A DNA stretch of 64,000 bases from Rhodoblastus sp. (GTDB lineage: Bacteria; Pseudomonadota; Alphaproteobacteria; Rhizobiales; Beijerinckiaceae), in NCBI RefSeq assembly GCF_019449565.1, contig NZ_JAGRPM010000022.1, forward strand, positions 1-64,000, in the 5' to 3' direction. Position numbers and translations under genes: made by a program. Shown here piece after piece: positions 27,655 through 37,400 of the stretch (positions within the stretch are counted from its first letter, which is position 1; the number at the start of each line of letters is the position of its first letter). The notes beneath the pieces were generated by a model that made no database searches, had not been told where the DNA came from, and was given only the letters and a program-made list of their open reading frames with translations.

Positions 27655-28089
27655 GTGGGGCTTCATTTGACGCCGGGGCTGCCGAAAGAGAGGCGCGACA
27701 TTTTCCGGCGGGCATGGCTCGTTCGGCTGATGGCGCTCGTCTTCGCCCTGCAAACTATGGGCCTGTTCCTCGCGCCTGCGCGGCCCGCGCTGACGGCCCA
27801 AGTCGATATGGCCCAAGTCGATGTGGCTCAAGTCGATGTGGCCGAAATGGCCATGCCCGACTGCCCGCACCACAGCAAACAGGGCAAGGGCCATGAGCAC
27901 GGCACATCGGATTCCTGCCCGATGTGCCAGACGCTCGGCTGCGCCCTCGCCGGCGCGCCGCTTCCGGACCTTGTCGCGCGCGCAGACCAACGCCTGATCG
28001 GCTTGCTGGCCGTGCCGGCGCCGCAATTGTCGCCGCGCGCGCCGCCGCTGCAAACGCCGCCGCCGCGCGGTCCTCCGGTTCTCGTCTGA
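27655..28089 (+). CDS. DUF2946-like small exported protein with Cys-His metal motifs
   Basis: About 144 residues. A basic N-terminus and hydrophobic stretch (LVFALQTMGLFLAP) suggest a signal or anchor. The middle is rich in candidate metal ligands: MPDCPHHSKQGKGHEHG and CPMCQTLGC. Such Cys/His-rich small proteins commonly precede copper genes, and CopC and CopD follow here. Residues 48-62 are three tandem AQVD(M/V) units coded by 15-bp repeats (27796-27840). Start uncertain: GTG 27655, TTG 27667 or ATG 27730 in the same frame; an upstream start keeps the positive charges. Confidence 0.6.
   Translation: MGLHLTPGLPKERRDIFRRAWLVRLMALVFALQTMGLFLAPARPALTAQVDMAQVDVAQVDVAEMAMPDCPHHSKQGKGHEHGTSDSCPMCQTLGCALAGAPLPDLVARADQRLIGLLAVPAPQLSPRAPPLQTPPPRGPPVLV
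27796..27855 (+). repeat. 15-bp in-frame tandem repeat, about 3.5 copies
   Basis: GCCCAAGTCGATATG at 27796, 27811 and 27826 with single-base changes, then a degenerate half copy (27841-27855). It encodes AQVDM/AQVDV/AQVDV/AEMAM. Length may vary between strains by slippage. Confidence 0.8.
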
Positions 28090-28177
28090 ACATCGCGTAG
28101 CAACGTGTTCGCGGGCGTCGCCCTTTTGGGCGCGCGCCACCCGCCTTTTGGCGGCCAGACCAGATCAAGAGACCGAA

Positions 28178-29167
28178 ATGAAAGCTTCCTTCCTCACGCG
28201 CGCGTCAAGCCGCGCGCCCAGAACTTATGCCCTCGCCGCCTGCGCGGCTTTGCTCGCGGGCGCCTCGCCGGCGCAGGCCCACACCATTGTCGGCGACCGC
28301 GTCTTTCCCGCGACGCTGGCCATCGACGATCCCGGCGTCAATGACGAGCTGAACCTGCCGACCTTCACCACTATGACCGCCGCCAATCCCGACGGCTCGC
28401 CCGGCTCGATCAATTATTCGCTCGGCTGGGAATATTCCAAGACCATTACCGCCAATCTCGCGCTGTCGGTCGGGTCCGAGGGCTATAGCTGGCAAAGGCG
28501 GCCCAACGCCTATGGCTGGGGCAATATCGAGACCCAGCTCAAATATGTGATGTGGCAGGACGCCAAATCCGAGTCGATCGTCTCGACCGCCGTCAGCGCC
28601 GAATGGGGCAATAGCGGCAGCCCACAAAGCGCCTCGCTGCCTTCCGACCCGGTAACGACCGTGACCTTCAAACTCTTCGCGGGCAAGGGTTTCGGCGACG
28701 CCTCCGCCGATTGGCTCAAGCCTTTCGCCATCACCGGCGAATATGATTTCACCGTGCCGACCCGCTCATCGAACGCCGACGGCAGCCTCAACGCCACCAC
28801 CGTCACCTATGGCGCGACGTTGCAATACAGTCTGCTCTATATGAACGCCCATGTGCGGGAAGTGCCGGAACTTTTCCGGCGGCTGATCCCCGCCTTCGAG
28901 GCGGTCTTCACCACGCCTTTGTCCAATCTGGAGCCATCCGTTCCCGGCGAATTTGGAACCAATGTGACGACTGGCGTGGTCGGGCCATCGCTCTATTATG
29001 TCGGCAATAATTTTCAGCTCGGCGTGATGGCGCAGATTCCGATCAATTCCGCGAGCGGCGCGCATGTCGGCGTGATGGCTTCGGTGGATTTCTATCTGGA
29101 CGACATCGCGCCCAATTCCATTGGCAAGCCTTTGTTCGGCGCGCCGCAGGCGCGCGGCCGCTATTGA
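28178..29167 (+). CDS. Putative outer-membrane beta-barrel protein of the copper cluster
   Basis: 329 residues with a signal peptide ending ASPAQAHT. The mature chain alternates polar and hydrophobic residues in many short strands (NYSLGWEYSKTITANLALSVG, YGATLQYSLLYMNA in part) and ends near a tyrosine, as outer-membrane barrels do. It recalls the family of putative MetA-pathway-type porins, but I cannot name it firmly. Located between the DUF2946-like protein and copC, 10 bp from copC, so copper or other metal traffic across the outer membrane is a reasonable guess. Confidence 0.55.
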   Translation: MKASFLTRASSRAPRTYALAACAALLAGASPAQAHTIVGDRVFPATLAIDDPGVNDELNLPTFTTMTAANPDGSPGSINYSLGWEYSKTITANLALSVGSEGYSWQRRPNAYGWGNIETQLKYVMWQDAKSESIVSTAVSAEWGNSGSPQSASLPSDPVTTVTFKLFAGKGFGDASADWLKPFAITGEYDFTVPTRSSNADGSLNATTVTYGATLQYSLLYMNAHVREVPELFRRLIPAFEAVFTTPLSNLEPSVPGEFGTNVTTGVVGPSLYYVGNNFQLGVMAQIPINSASGAHVGVMASVDFYLDDIAPNSIGKPLFGAPQARGRY

Positions 29168-29177
29168 GGAGGGCATG

Positions 29178-29552
29178 ATGAGAAAACTTCGAATTTCCTT
29201 TGTCGCGGCGGCGCTCGGCGCCGCCCTCTTCGCCCCGGCTGCGGCTTGGGCGCACGCCATGCTGGATCACGCCGTCCCAGCCGTCGGCGGCACGGCGCAG
29301 GGCGCGCCGGGCGAATTGCAGATCGCCTTCACGCAAAACATCGTGGCGTCCTTCTCGGGCGCCGAGCTTAAGACCGCCGAAGGCGCGGCCATCCCCACCG
29401 GAAAGGCCGTTGTCGATCCGGCGAGCCCCAAGGTGATGCGCGTGCCGATCGGACAGAAGCTGAAGCCGGGACTTTATGTCGTGACCTGGCATGTGGTTTC
29501 GGTCGATTCCCATCGCAGTTCCGGCTCGTATAAATTCACGGTCGCGCCGTGA
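29178..29552 (+). CDS. copC: Periplasmic copper-binding protein CopC
   Basis: 124 residues. Signal peptide to AAAWA, so the mature protein begins with His (HAMLDHAVP). This N-terminal His plus the later histidines in VSVDSHRSSG form the type II Cu(II) site of CopC proteins. Beta-sandwich pattern throughout. AGGAGG lies 5 bases before ATG 29178; ATG 29175 is too close. Followed by copD, its usual membrane partner. Confidence 0.9.
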   Translation: MRKLRISFVAAALGAALFAPAAAWAHAMLDHAVPAVGGTAQGAPGELQIAFTQNIVASFSGAELKTAEGAAIPTGKAVVDPASPKVMRVPIGQKLKPGLYVVTWHVVSVDSHRSSGSYKFTVAP

Positions 29553-29628
29553 GTTGGCGCGGGGCCGGCCCGGCCATTAAGCCGGTTCAGCCCGGGCCCC
29601 TGGCGCGGAAGGGAAGCGGGGCTGAATC

Positions 29629-30570
29629 ATGGAGGGCTTGAGTGCTGCCTATGGCAGCGAGGCCTTTCCGATCCTCCCCCTGCTTGTCCTTGCGCGATGG
29701 GTTCATTTCGGGTCGGTTTTCATCCTGTTCGGAGCGCCCCTGTTCTGGCTCGGCATGGAGGCCGGATTTTTTCGCGCGCGCCACGCCACCGATGGTCTGC
29801 TGCGATGGGCGGCGCCTGTCGCCGCCGCGTCGGGGCTGGTCTGGGTCGGCGCGCTCGTCGCCAATATGGCGGGCGGATTCGACAGGCTGTTCGATCGCGA
29901 AACGCTGACTCTGTTCTTTTTTCAGACCGAGTTCGGCCCGGTCGCTTTCCTTCGCCTGTTTCTGCTGGGCGGCGCTGTGGCCGTCGCGGCCTCGCCCGGG
30001 GCGGCGTGGCGGGCCGCGCTGATGGGAATCGGCGCGTTTCTTCTGGTCGATCAGGCCTGGCTCGGCCATGCGGCGGAGGGCGGGGCGGGGCTCTGGGGCG
30101 CGCTGATGATCCTTGCCTATAGCGCCCATGTCCTTGCCGGCGCCGCCTGGCTTGGCGGATTGCCGCCGCTGTTTTTCGTGCTGCAGGCGACGCAGGATCG
30201 GGGCGAGGCGGAGGAGGCCGGCAATCCCGTCGCGGCCCTGACGCATTTTTCCATCCTTGCCCTGCCGGCAGTCACGCTGATTCTGATCAGCGGCGTCGCC
30301 AATGTCGCATTCCGCGTCGGTTCGTCGCTCCACGCATTGTTTTTGGCCGATTATGGCTATGTTCTCTGCGCCAAAGCCGCGCTGGTCGCCGCCATGCTGG
30401 CGCTCGCCTGTTACAATCGCTTCGTCGCCTTGCCGCGCTTGCACGAATCGCATGCCTCCGGCGCGGGGGCTTTGGCGAAAACGCGCGCGAGCGTGGGCTG
30501 CGAGCTTGCGCTGGGCCTGTTCGTGCTCGGCGCGGCGGCGCTGCTTGGCGTCACGCCGCCGCCGCAATAG
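29629..30570 (+). CDS. copD: Copper-resistance/uptake membrane protein CopD
   Basis: 313 residues, eight hydrophobic helices. RWVHFGSVFILFG, AYSAHVLAGAAWLGGLPPL and the later YGYVLCAKAALVAAMLAL match the CopD family, with conserved histidines and the Trp-Leu-Gly motif. It probably moves copper between periplasm and cytoplasm together with CopC. A 76-bp gap from copC is GC-rich with partial dyads; no clear terminator. Confidence 0.88.
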   Translation: MEGLSAAYGSEAFPILPLLVLARWVHFGSVFILFGAPLFWLGMEAGFFRARHATDGLLRWAAPVAAASGLVWVGALVANMAGGFDRLFDRETLTLFFFQTEFGPVAFLRLFLLGGAVAVAASPGAAWRAALMGIGAFLLVDQAWLGHAAEGGAGLWGALMILAYSAHVLAGAAWLGGLPPLFFVLQATQDRGEAEEAGNPVAALTHFSILALPAVTLILISGVANVAFRVGSSLHALFLADYGYVLCAKAALVAAMLALACYNRFVALPRLHESHASGAGALAKTRASVGCELALGLFVLGAAALLGVTPPPQ

Positions 30571-30713
30571 CGCGCCGCGTTAGGCAAAAGAGGAATGTCG
30601 CGACGGTTGAGTTCGCAGGACGCGCGGATTAGCTTTGCGCGCGGCTGGCCTGCGCCGGCCCGCAGAATTTGAAATCATCGTCGCCGTCGCGACGCTTCCC
30701 CGGAGTTTCCTGC

Positions 30714-32501
30714 ATGACCGCCTATCAAGCGCCGATCCGCGACATGATCTTCGCGATGAAGGAAATCGGCGGCCTTGCCCGGATCGCCGCCCTTCCGGGC
30801 AATGAAGAAGTGTCGGACGATCTGATCGAGGCGATCTTCGAAGAGGCGCGCAAATTCGCCGGCGACGTGCTGGCGCCGCTGAACCAGCCGGGCGACAGGC
30901 AGGGCTGCGTCTGCAAGGACGGCGTGGTGACGACGCCCGACGGCGTCAAGGAGGCCTACGCCGCCTTCTGCGAGAATGGTTGGAACGCCATGCCCGCCTC
31001 GCTCGACCATGGGGGCCAGGGCCTGCCGAACCTCGTCTCCACGCCGGTGCTGGAAATGTGGACGGCGGCGAACCTGGCTTTTTCCCTTTGCCAGATGCTG
31101 ACGCTCGGCGCCACCGCCGCCATCGACCATCACGGTTCCGACGCCCAGAAGGCGCTCTATCTGCCTAATATGGTCGCCGGGACCTGGACCGGCACGATGA
31201 ACCTCACCGAGCCGCAGGCGGGCTCCGACCTCGCCGCCGTCCGCACCCGCGCGGTTCCGGACGGCGACGCTTACCGCATCACCGGCACCAAGATTTTCAT
31301 CACCTGGGGCGAGAACGACGTCGCCGAGAACATCATTCATCTCGTGCTCGCCCGCCTGCCCGACGCCCCTCCCGGGGTGAAGGGCATCTCGCTGTTCATC
31401 GTGCCGAAATTCCTCGTCAATGAGGATGGTTCGCTGGGCGCCCGCAACGACCTCGTCTGCGCCTCCATCGAGCACAAGCTCGGCATTCACGGCAGCCCGA
31501 CGGCGGTAATGTCCTTCGGCGAGAAGGACGGCGCCATCGGCTATCTGGTCGGCGAGGCCAATCGCGGACTCGAATATATGTTCACCATGATGAACCACGC
31601 CCGCCTCAATGTCGGGCTGGAAGGCGTGGCCATCGCGGAGCGCGCGTTCCAGCAGGCGCGCGACTATGCCCTTCAGCGCATTCAGGGCCGGCCGATCGGC
31701 GCCCAGGCGGGCGCGCCCATCGCCTATCATCCCGACGTCAAGCGTATGTTGCTCGACATGAAATCGCGCGTGGACGCGATGCGGGCGCTGGCCTATTTCG
31801 CCGCCGGACAGATGGATATCGCCCACGCCTCGCCGGACAAGGCCGAGGCCGCCGCCGCGCAGGCGCTGGTCGATCTGCTGATCCCGGTGGTGAAGGGCTG
31901 GTGCACGGAAAACGCGGTCGAGATCGCCTCGATTGGCGTGCAGGTCCATGGCGGCATGGGTTTCATCGAAGAAACCGGCGCCGCCCAGCATTTCCGCGAC
32001 GCCCGCATCACGCCGATCTATGAAGGCACGACGGCGATCCAGGCTCTCGACCTCGTCGGCCGCAAGATCGCGCGCGACGGCGGCGCTGCGGCGGGCCAGC
32101 TGATTCAGCAAATCGAAACGACGGCGGCCGAATTTTCCGGAGCGGCGCAGCCGGACATCGCGGCGCTTGGGCAGGCGTTGAAGGCGCCCGCAGCGCGGTT
32201 GCGGGACGCGGTCGAATGGGTGCTGGCGACCCATGGCGCCGCGCCCGCGCAGACGGCGTCCGCCGCCGTGCCGCTGCTCTATCAGTTTGGCGCCGTCATC
32301 GGCTTCTGGCTGCTGGCGCGCCAGGCGGCGCGGGCGGCGCAATTGCTCGACGAGAACGGCGCGGACGCCAGTTTCCTGCGCGGCAAGATCGCGCTCGCCC
32401 GGCATTTCGCCGGCCATGTCCTGCCGCATGCGGAAGGCTATTTCCTGGCGGCGACGCAGGGCGCTGAAAGCGTCGCGGGGTTCGACGTCGCGGCGATCTG
32501 A
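30714..32501 (+). CDS. Acyl-CoA dehydrogenase, long form (DmdC/AcdA-like)
   Basis: 595 residues. FAD-binding MNLTEPQAGSDLAAVRTRA and GTKIFITWGEND, and the C-terminal IYEGTTAIQALDLVGRK (catalytic Glu) are clear. An N-terminal extension and an extra C-terminal helical domain of about 120 residues (from about 475) place it with the long group that includes 3-methylmercaptopropionyl-CoA dehydrogenases and proteins often annotated as generic acyl-CoA dehydrogenases. Substrate not determinable. The ATG at 30714 begins the conserved MTAYQAPIRDM. Confidence 0.88.
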   Translation: MTAYQAPIRDMIFAMKEIGGLARIAALPGNEEVSDDLIEAIFEEARKFAGDVLAPLNQPGDRQGCVCKDGVVTTPDGVKEAYAAFCENGWNAMPASLDHGGQGLPNLVSTPVLEMWTAANLAFSLCQMLTLGATAAIDHHGSDAQKALYLPNMVAGTWTGTMNLTEPQAGSDLAAVRTRAVPDGDAYRITGTKIFITWGENDVAENIIHLVLARLPDAPPGVKGISLFIVPKFLVNEDGSLGARNDLVCASIEHKLGIHGSPTAVMSFGEKDGAIGYLVGEANRGLEYMFTMMNHARLNVGLEGVAIAERAFQQARDYALQRIQGRPIGAQAGAPIAYHPDVKRMLLDMKSRVDAMRALAYFAAGQMDIAHASPDKAEAAAAQALVDLLIPVVKGWCTENAVEIASIGVQVHGGMGFIEETGAAQHFRDARITPIYEGTTAIQALDLVGRKIARDGGAAAGQLIQQIETTAAEFSGAAQPDIAALGQALKAPAARLRDAVEWVLATHGAAPAQTASAAVPLLYQFGAVIGFWLLARQAARAAQLLDENGADASFLRGKIALARHFAGHVLPHAEGYFLAATQGAESVAGFDVAAI

Positions 32502-32657
32502 GGCGTCAAGGCGCTGTTGGGGGCGGCTAGCGGGGCCGCGCTGCATTGCGCCCTCGCAAATAGTTCAATGTTTCCGGGCGTCGCATCGCGGCATGATCGC
32601 GTCCGCGCCACGGATCTCGACCGCCTGAATGATCTGCCGCTATCGGAGAAAACGCCA

Positions 32658-33185
32658 ATGAAAAGAAAACTGTTCACGCGTATGGCGGTGATCGCCGCGC
32701 TCATGTCCTTCCTTCCCGCCCAGTCCGAGGCGCTGGGGATCCCGGGCGTTCATCCGACGGCGGATTTCGACGACGCGATTGTTCTGGCGCGGCGCGGCGG
32801 CGGCGGTCCCCGTGGCGGCGGCATGCATCGCGGCGGAAACATCAATCGCAACGTGAACGTGAACCGCAATGTTCGCGGAAACGTCAACCGCAACGTGAAT
32901 GTGAACCGGAACGTGAATGTAAACCGGAATGTGCACGTCAATCGCAACGTGCATGTCAACCGCGGCCTTTATCGCGGTCCGAACGTCCGTTATCGCGGCG
33001 GGGCGTGGGTCCGGCCCCGCTCTTATTGGTGGCCGGCCGGCGGCGCCATCGCCGCGGGGGCGGCTCTGGGCGTCATCGCGGCCGCAAGCGCGGCTTCCTG
33101 GGCAGGTTCGCCTCCCGGCCCAAATTATTGCTGGTTCTATACGGATTCCACGCGCCGGAACGGCTTCTGGGACCGCTGCCCGTAA
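32658..33185 (+). CDS. Secreted Asn-Arg repeat protein, hypothetical
   Basis: 175 residues. A signal peptide (MKRKLFTRMAVIAALMSF) precedes a Gly/Arg patch and then residues 61-102, six or so copies of a V-N-R-N-V-(N/H) unit. Next comes a hydrophobic Ala/Gly stretch (AAGAALGVIAAASAAS). The C-terminus has YCWFYTDSTRRNGFWDRCP, a Cys/aromatic motif that I recall from other small rhizobial surface proteins. Function unknown. Perfect terminator follows. Confidence 0.7.
   Translation: MKRKLFTRMAVIAALMSFLPAQSEALGIPGVHPTADFDDAIVLARRGGGGPRGGGMHRGGNINRNVNVNRNVRGNVNRNVNVNRNVNVNRNVHVNRNVHVNRGLYRGPNVRYRGGAWVRPRSYWWPAGGAIAAGAALGVIAAASAASWAGSPPGPNYCWFYTDSTRRNGFWDRCP
32838..32963 (+). repeat. 18-bp-type in-frame tandem repeat (VNRNVN units)
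   Basis: Repeats of the pattern AAC-GTG-AAY-GTR-AAC-CGN spaced by 18 bp with one shorter interruption (RGN). They encode the V-N-R-N-V-(N/H) array of the surrounding gene. Confidence 0.75.
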
Positions 33186-33214
33186 CGCAGCTTCAGCTGT
33201 CTTTTGCGACCCGC

Positions 33215-33245
33215 CGTCCTCCGCCTCCGGGCGGAGGACGTTTTT
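33215..33245 (+). terminator. Rho-independent terminator
   Basis: An 11-bp perfect stem CGTCCTCCGCC/GGCGGAGGACG with a TCCG loop followed by TTTTT (33241-33245). It ends the Asn-Arg repeat gene and insulates the convergent RND operon. Confidence 0.9.
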
Positions 33246-33263
33246 ACATGCGCGCTGGTTCGC

Positions 33264-34475
33264 CTATTTCGCCGCACCTGGAGTCGGCGCCGGGACGATA
33301 CTCACGCCCTCGCCATTGATCAGCGAATCCGGCGGGTTGATCACGATGCGGTCGTCCGCCTCGACGCCTGCCGAGATCTCCAGCGTCGCGCCGAGGTCGC
33401 GGGCGATGGTCACGGGGCGCAGGCGGATCGTGTCGGAAGCGTCCACGACCGCGACATTCGGCCCCTCGGCGCGGAACAGCAGGGTATTGGCGGGAATCGA
33501 CAGCGCCCCCTTGGGCGTGAGCGGCAAGGCGACCTGCACATAGGCGCCGGGCTTCAGCCGCCCTTCGGCGTTGGGCAGGATCAATTCGACGCGCAGCGAG
33601 CGCGTGGCGACGTCGATGGCGCCGGCGATATGCGTGACGGTCGCCGTAAAATTCTGTCCCGGCAATTCCGGCTGCGTCACCGCGACCTTGGCGCCCAGGG
33701 GCACGAGGTTCACATAGGCCTGCGGCACGTCCACGAAGACGCGCAGCGGGTCGGTGGTCGCCATCGAGAACAGCGAGACTCCGCCGCTGCCGGCGTTGAC
33801 GAGATTGCCGACATTGACATTGCGGGCGGTGATGACGCCGTCGAAGGGCGCGAGCACTCGTTTGAAGGCGGTGGTTGCCTGCAATTGCCGGAGGTTCGCG
33901 GCGGCGGCGTTCTGCGCGGCCACGGCGGTGTCATAGGCGTTCTGCTTTTCGTCCAAAGCCTGCCGGGCGACAGAATCTTCCTTGAAAAGCTTCTGCCAGC
34001 GGTCGAGCGCGACCTTGCCGAGCACGACATTGGCCTTGGCCTGTTCAAGCTGTGCGGCGGCTTGCCGCACCTGCTGGTCGAGTTCGGGCGTGTCGAGTTC
34101 GGCCAGAAGCTGCCCCGTGGTTACGCGGGCGCCGATCTCGACCGCGAAGCTTTGCACATAGCCGCTGACGCGCGCGTAAATCGCGGTCTCGTTGTCGCCG
34201 CGAAGCGTGGCCGGCAGGCTCAGCATGCCGCCGGACTTGCTCGGGACGGGGGTCGCGGTCCTGACGAAAATGCGCTGGCTTTCCAGCGATTGCGTCTCCA
34301 GCTCCGCCCTGCTGGTCGCCCGGCCCATCAACACGCGCACGGCGCCGAGCGCCAGAAGCGCCAGAACGACCACGCCGGCCCGCCGGGCGTTGCGCCATAC
34401 CCGCTGGCGGCGCGGCAGATGCAGATGCCCGTCGTCGCTGTGGAGGGCGAGATTTTCGTGGGTTGTCTTGGTCAC
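33264..34475 (-). CDS. RND efflux periplasmic adaptor (HlyD/AcrA-like)
   Basis: 403 residues. An N-terminal cytoplasmic basic segment and one membrane helix (AGVVVLALLALGAVRVLM) anchor it. Lipoyl halves flank a short coiled coil (YVQSFAVEIGARVTTGQLLAELDTPEL begins it; FDGVITARNVNVGNLVN closes it), followed by barrel domains. Second gene of a two-gene operon: its start overlaps the end of the RND permease (ATGA, 34472-34475). Confidence 0.88.
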   Translation of the reverse strand: MTKTTHENLALHSDDGHLHLPRRQRVWRNARRAGVVVLALLALGAVRVLMGRATSRAELETQSLESQRIFVRTATPVPSKSGGMLSLPATLRGDNETAIYARVSGYVQSFAVEIGARVTTGQLLAELDTPELDQQVRQAAAQLEQAKANVVLGKVALDRWQKLFKEDSVARQALDEKQNAYDTAVAAQNAAAANLRQLQATTAFKRVLAPFDGVITARNVNVGNLVNAGSGGVSLFSMATTDPLRVFVDVPQAYVNLVPLGAKVAVTQPELPGQNFTATVTHIAGAIDVATRSLRVELILPNAEGRLKPGAYVQVALPLTPKGALSIPANTLLFRAEGPNVAVVDASDTIRLRPVTIARDLGATLEISAGVEADDRIVINPPDSLINGEGVSIVPAPTPGAAK

Positions 34476-37400
34476 GGTGGCGGCATCGTCTCTTGACTGG
34501 TCCGGCGGGCGCGCAGGCTATGCGCCCCCGCGAAAACCAGCGGCACGAACAGAAGGGTGGAAAAAGTGGCGAAAAGCAGACCGCCGATCACCGCGCGGCC
34601 GAGTGGCGCGTTCTGCTCGGCGCCCTCGCCGAGGCCGAGCGCCATCGGAATCATGCCGATGATCATGGCGAAAGCGGTCATCAGCACCGGCCTGATGCGC
34701 GTCGCGCCAGCTTCCAGCGCGGCGGACAGCGGCGGGGAGCCCGCGTGCAGCCGCTCGCGCGCGAAGGAGACGAGCAGGATGCTGTTGGCCGTGGCGACGC
34801 CTGTGGTCATGATCGCGCCGGTCAGGGCAGGCACCGAAAGATGCGTGCCGGTCAGGAACAGCATCCAGATGATGCCCGCGAGCGCGGCGGGCAAGGCGCT
34901 GATGATGATGAGCGGATCGAGCAGCGACTGGAAATTGACGACGATCAGCAGATAGACCAGTACGATGGCGACGGCGACGCCGACGCCGAGGCCGACATAG
35001 GAATCCTGCATGGTCGGCGCCTGGCCGCGCAGGTAGATGTCATAGCCGCGCGGCAGGTCGGGCCGCGCGTCATTCACCAGACGGTTGATATCGCGGGTGA
35101 GGCCGCCGAGGTCGCGGCCCTCGACGCTGACATAAATATCGATCGCCGGGCGGAGATTATAGCGCGACATCACCGCCGCCTCGACCGCGGGCTGCGCCTG
35201 GGCGAGATTGCCGAGAATTTGCGGCGCGCCGGTCGAACTGATCACAGGCGTGCGCATCAGGTCGTCCACCGTCGAAATCCGATATTGCGGCGTCTGCGCC
35301 GTGACATTGTAGGACACGCCGTTTTTGGGGCTGAGCCAGAAGGAGGGCGACGTCTGCTGGCTGCCGGAAAGCGAGATCAGCAGGTTCTGCGCCACCGTAT
35401 TGGCGTTGATATTGACCTGCTGCATGCGCGTGCGGTCCATTTGGAGCCTGATGCTCGGCTGGTCGAGCCGCTGATGAATGTGGACGTCCACCGCGCCGGG
35501 CAGCTTGCGGATTTCGGCGGCCACGCGCGCGGCATGGGCGAAGCTGACATTCATATCCTGCCCAAGGAACTGCACGTCGATTGCGGCGGGCAGGCCGAAA
35601 TTGAGGATCTGCGTGACGATGTCCGCCGGCTGGAAGAAGAACTCCACGCCGGGGAATTTCTCCGGCAGGGTCCGGCGCAACGCGTCGATATAGAGATGCG
35701 CCGGGCGGTGGTCTTCCTTCAGCGCGATCAGGATCTCGGCGTCGAGCGTGCCGATGACGCCGGAATTGCCATAGGACAGGTTGATGCCGCTATAGGGCAG
35801 GCCGATATTGTCGAGAATCGTCTCCAGCTCGTTGGCGGGGATGGTCTGGCGCAGGAATCGGTCCACTTGATCGGCGAGCCGCGCGGTTTCCTCCACGCGC
35901 GTGCCGGTGGGCGCGCGCATGTGCAGGCGGATCGCCGAGCCGTCGACGCTGGGGAAGAAATCCTGGCCGAGCACGAAGGTCAGCCCGAGCGAGCCGAGGC
36001 AGAAGGCGAAGAAGGACAGGCCGAAGGCGCGCCGGCGCGTCAGCAGCACGCTGAGCAGCACAATATAGCCCCCGCGCAGCCGTTCGAAGGCGGCGTCGAA
36101 GCCGTGGTGGATGCGCTCGAACCAGTTCCTGCGCGCGCTTTCCGCGCCGGGCGTGCGCAGCAGCAAGAGCGCCAAGGTGGGGACGAGCGTGCGCGACAGG
36201 ATGTAGGACGCGATCATGGCGAAGACCACGGCCTCCGCCAAAGGCACGAACAGATAGCGCGAGACGCCCGCCAGGAAGAACATCGGCGTGAAAACGATGC
36301 AGATGCACAGGGTCGAAACCAGGGCGGGCAGCGCGATTTCGCCGGCGCCTTCATAGATCGAGTCGTAGAGATCGGTTCCCAGATGCAGGTGGCGTTCGAT
36401 GTTCTCGATCGTGACCGTGGCGTCGTCCACCAGAATGCCGACCGCCAGAGCGAGGCCGCCGAGCGTCATGATATTGATGGTTTCGCCGAGGAATTGCAGC
36501 GCCAGCAGCGAGGACAGGATCGAGAGCGGGATCGACACCGCGATGATCAACGTCGAACGCCAGTTGCCGAGGAACAGCAGGATCAATGCGGCGGTGAGGC
36601 CCGCCGCGATCAGCGCCTCGCGGAACACGCCCGAGACGGCGGCCTTGACGAAGACCGACTGATCGAACAGCGGGCGCACATCGATCCCGACCGGCAGCAG
36701 CTTTTCCGCCCTGGGCAGCATGGCCTTGAGGTTGTCGACAATGCTCAGGGTGGAGGCGTTGCCGGTCTTGAGCAGCGACAACAGAGCGCCGCGCTCGCCA
36801 TTGATGCGCACGATATTGGTCTGCGGCGAGAAGCCGTCGCGGACATGGGCGACCTCGCGCAGAAAAGTCACCGCGCCGTTGAGCGTGCGCACCGGCAGGT
36901 CGTTGAGGGCCTCGATATTGTCCGGCGAGCCGTTCATGCCGATGGTGAATTCGGTCGGCCCCATCTTCGCCGTGCCTGACGGCAGGATCAGGTTCTGGGC
37001 GTTGACGGCGTTGACGATGTCGAGTGGCGACAGCCCCTTGGCGAGCAGGGCCTCGGTGTCGATATCGACCGAGACGATGCGCTGCTTGCCGCCATAGGCG
37101 GCGGGAATGGCGACGCCCGGAATGGTCACCAGTTGCGGCCGCAGATTGTTCATCGCCGCGTCATTGACGGCCTGTTCGGCCAGCGTCTTGCTCGACAGCG
37201 CGAGCTGGATCACCGGGATCGACGAGGCCGAATAGGTCAGCACGATGGGCGGCGTCGTGCCCTGCGGCATCGACTTGATCATGAATTGTTCGGTCGCGAC
37301 GGTCTGGGCCAGCGCCGTCTGCAGATTGGCGCCCTGCTGCAGGAAGATCTTCACCACTGCGACGCCGGAAAGCGTCTGCGATTCGATATGTTCGATATTA

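Noticed and set aside
30675..32546. A 623-codon open frame on the minus strand
   Set aside because: Antisense shadow of the acyl-CoA dehydrogenase, which has clear catalytic motifs.
32838..32963. Regular repeats that could suggest a CRISPR array
   Set aside because: The repeats are contiguous, in frame, and encode V-N-R-N-V units of a secreted protein; there are no unique spacers.
34463..36979. An 838-codon open frame on the plus strand
   Set aside because: Antisense shadow of the RND permease at 34472-37627; composition is typical of out-of-frame GC-rich DNA.
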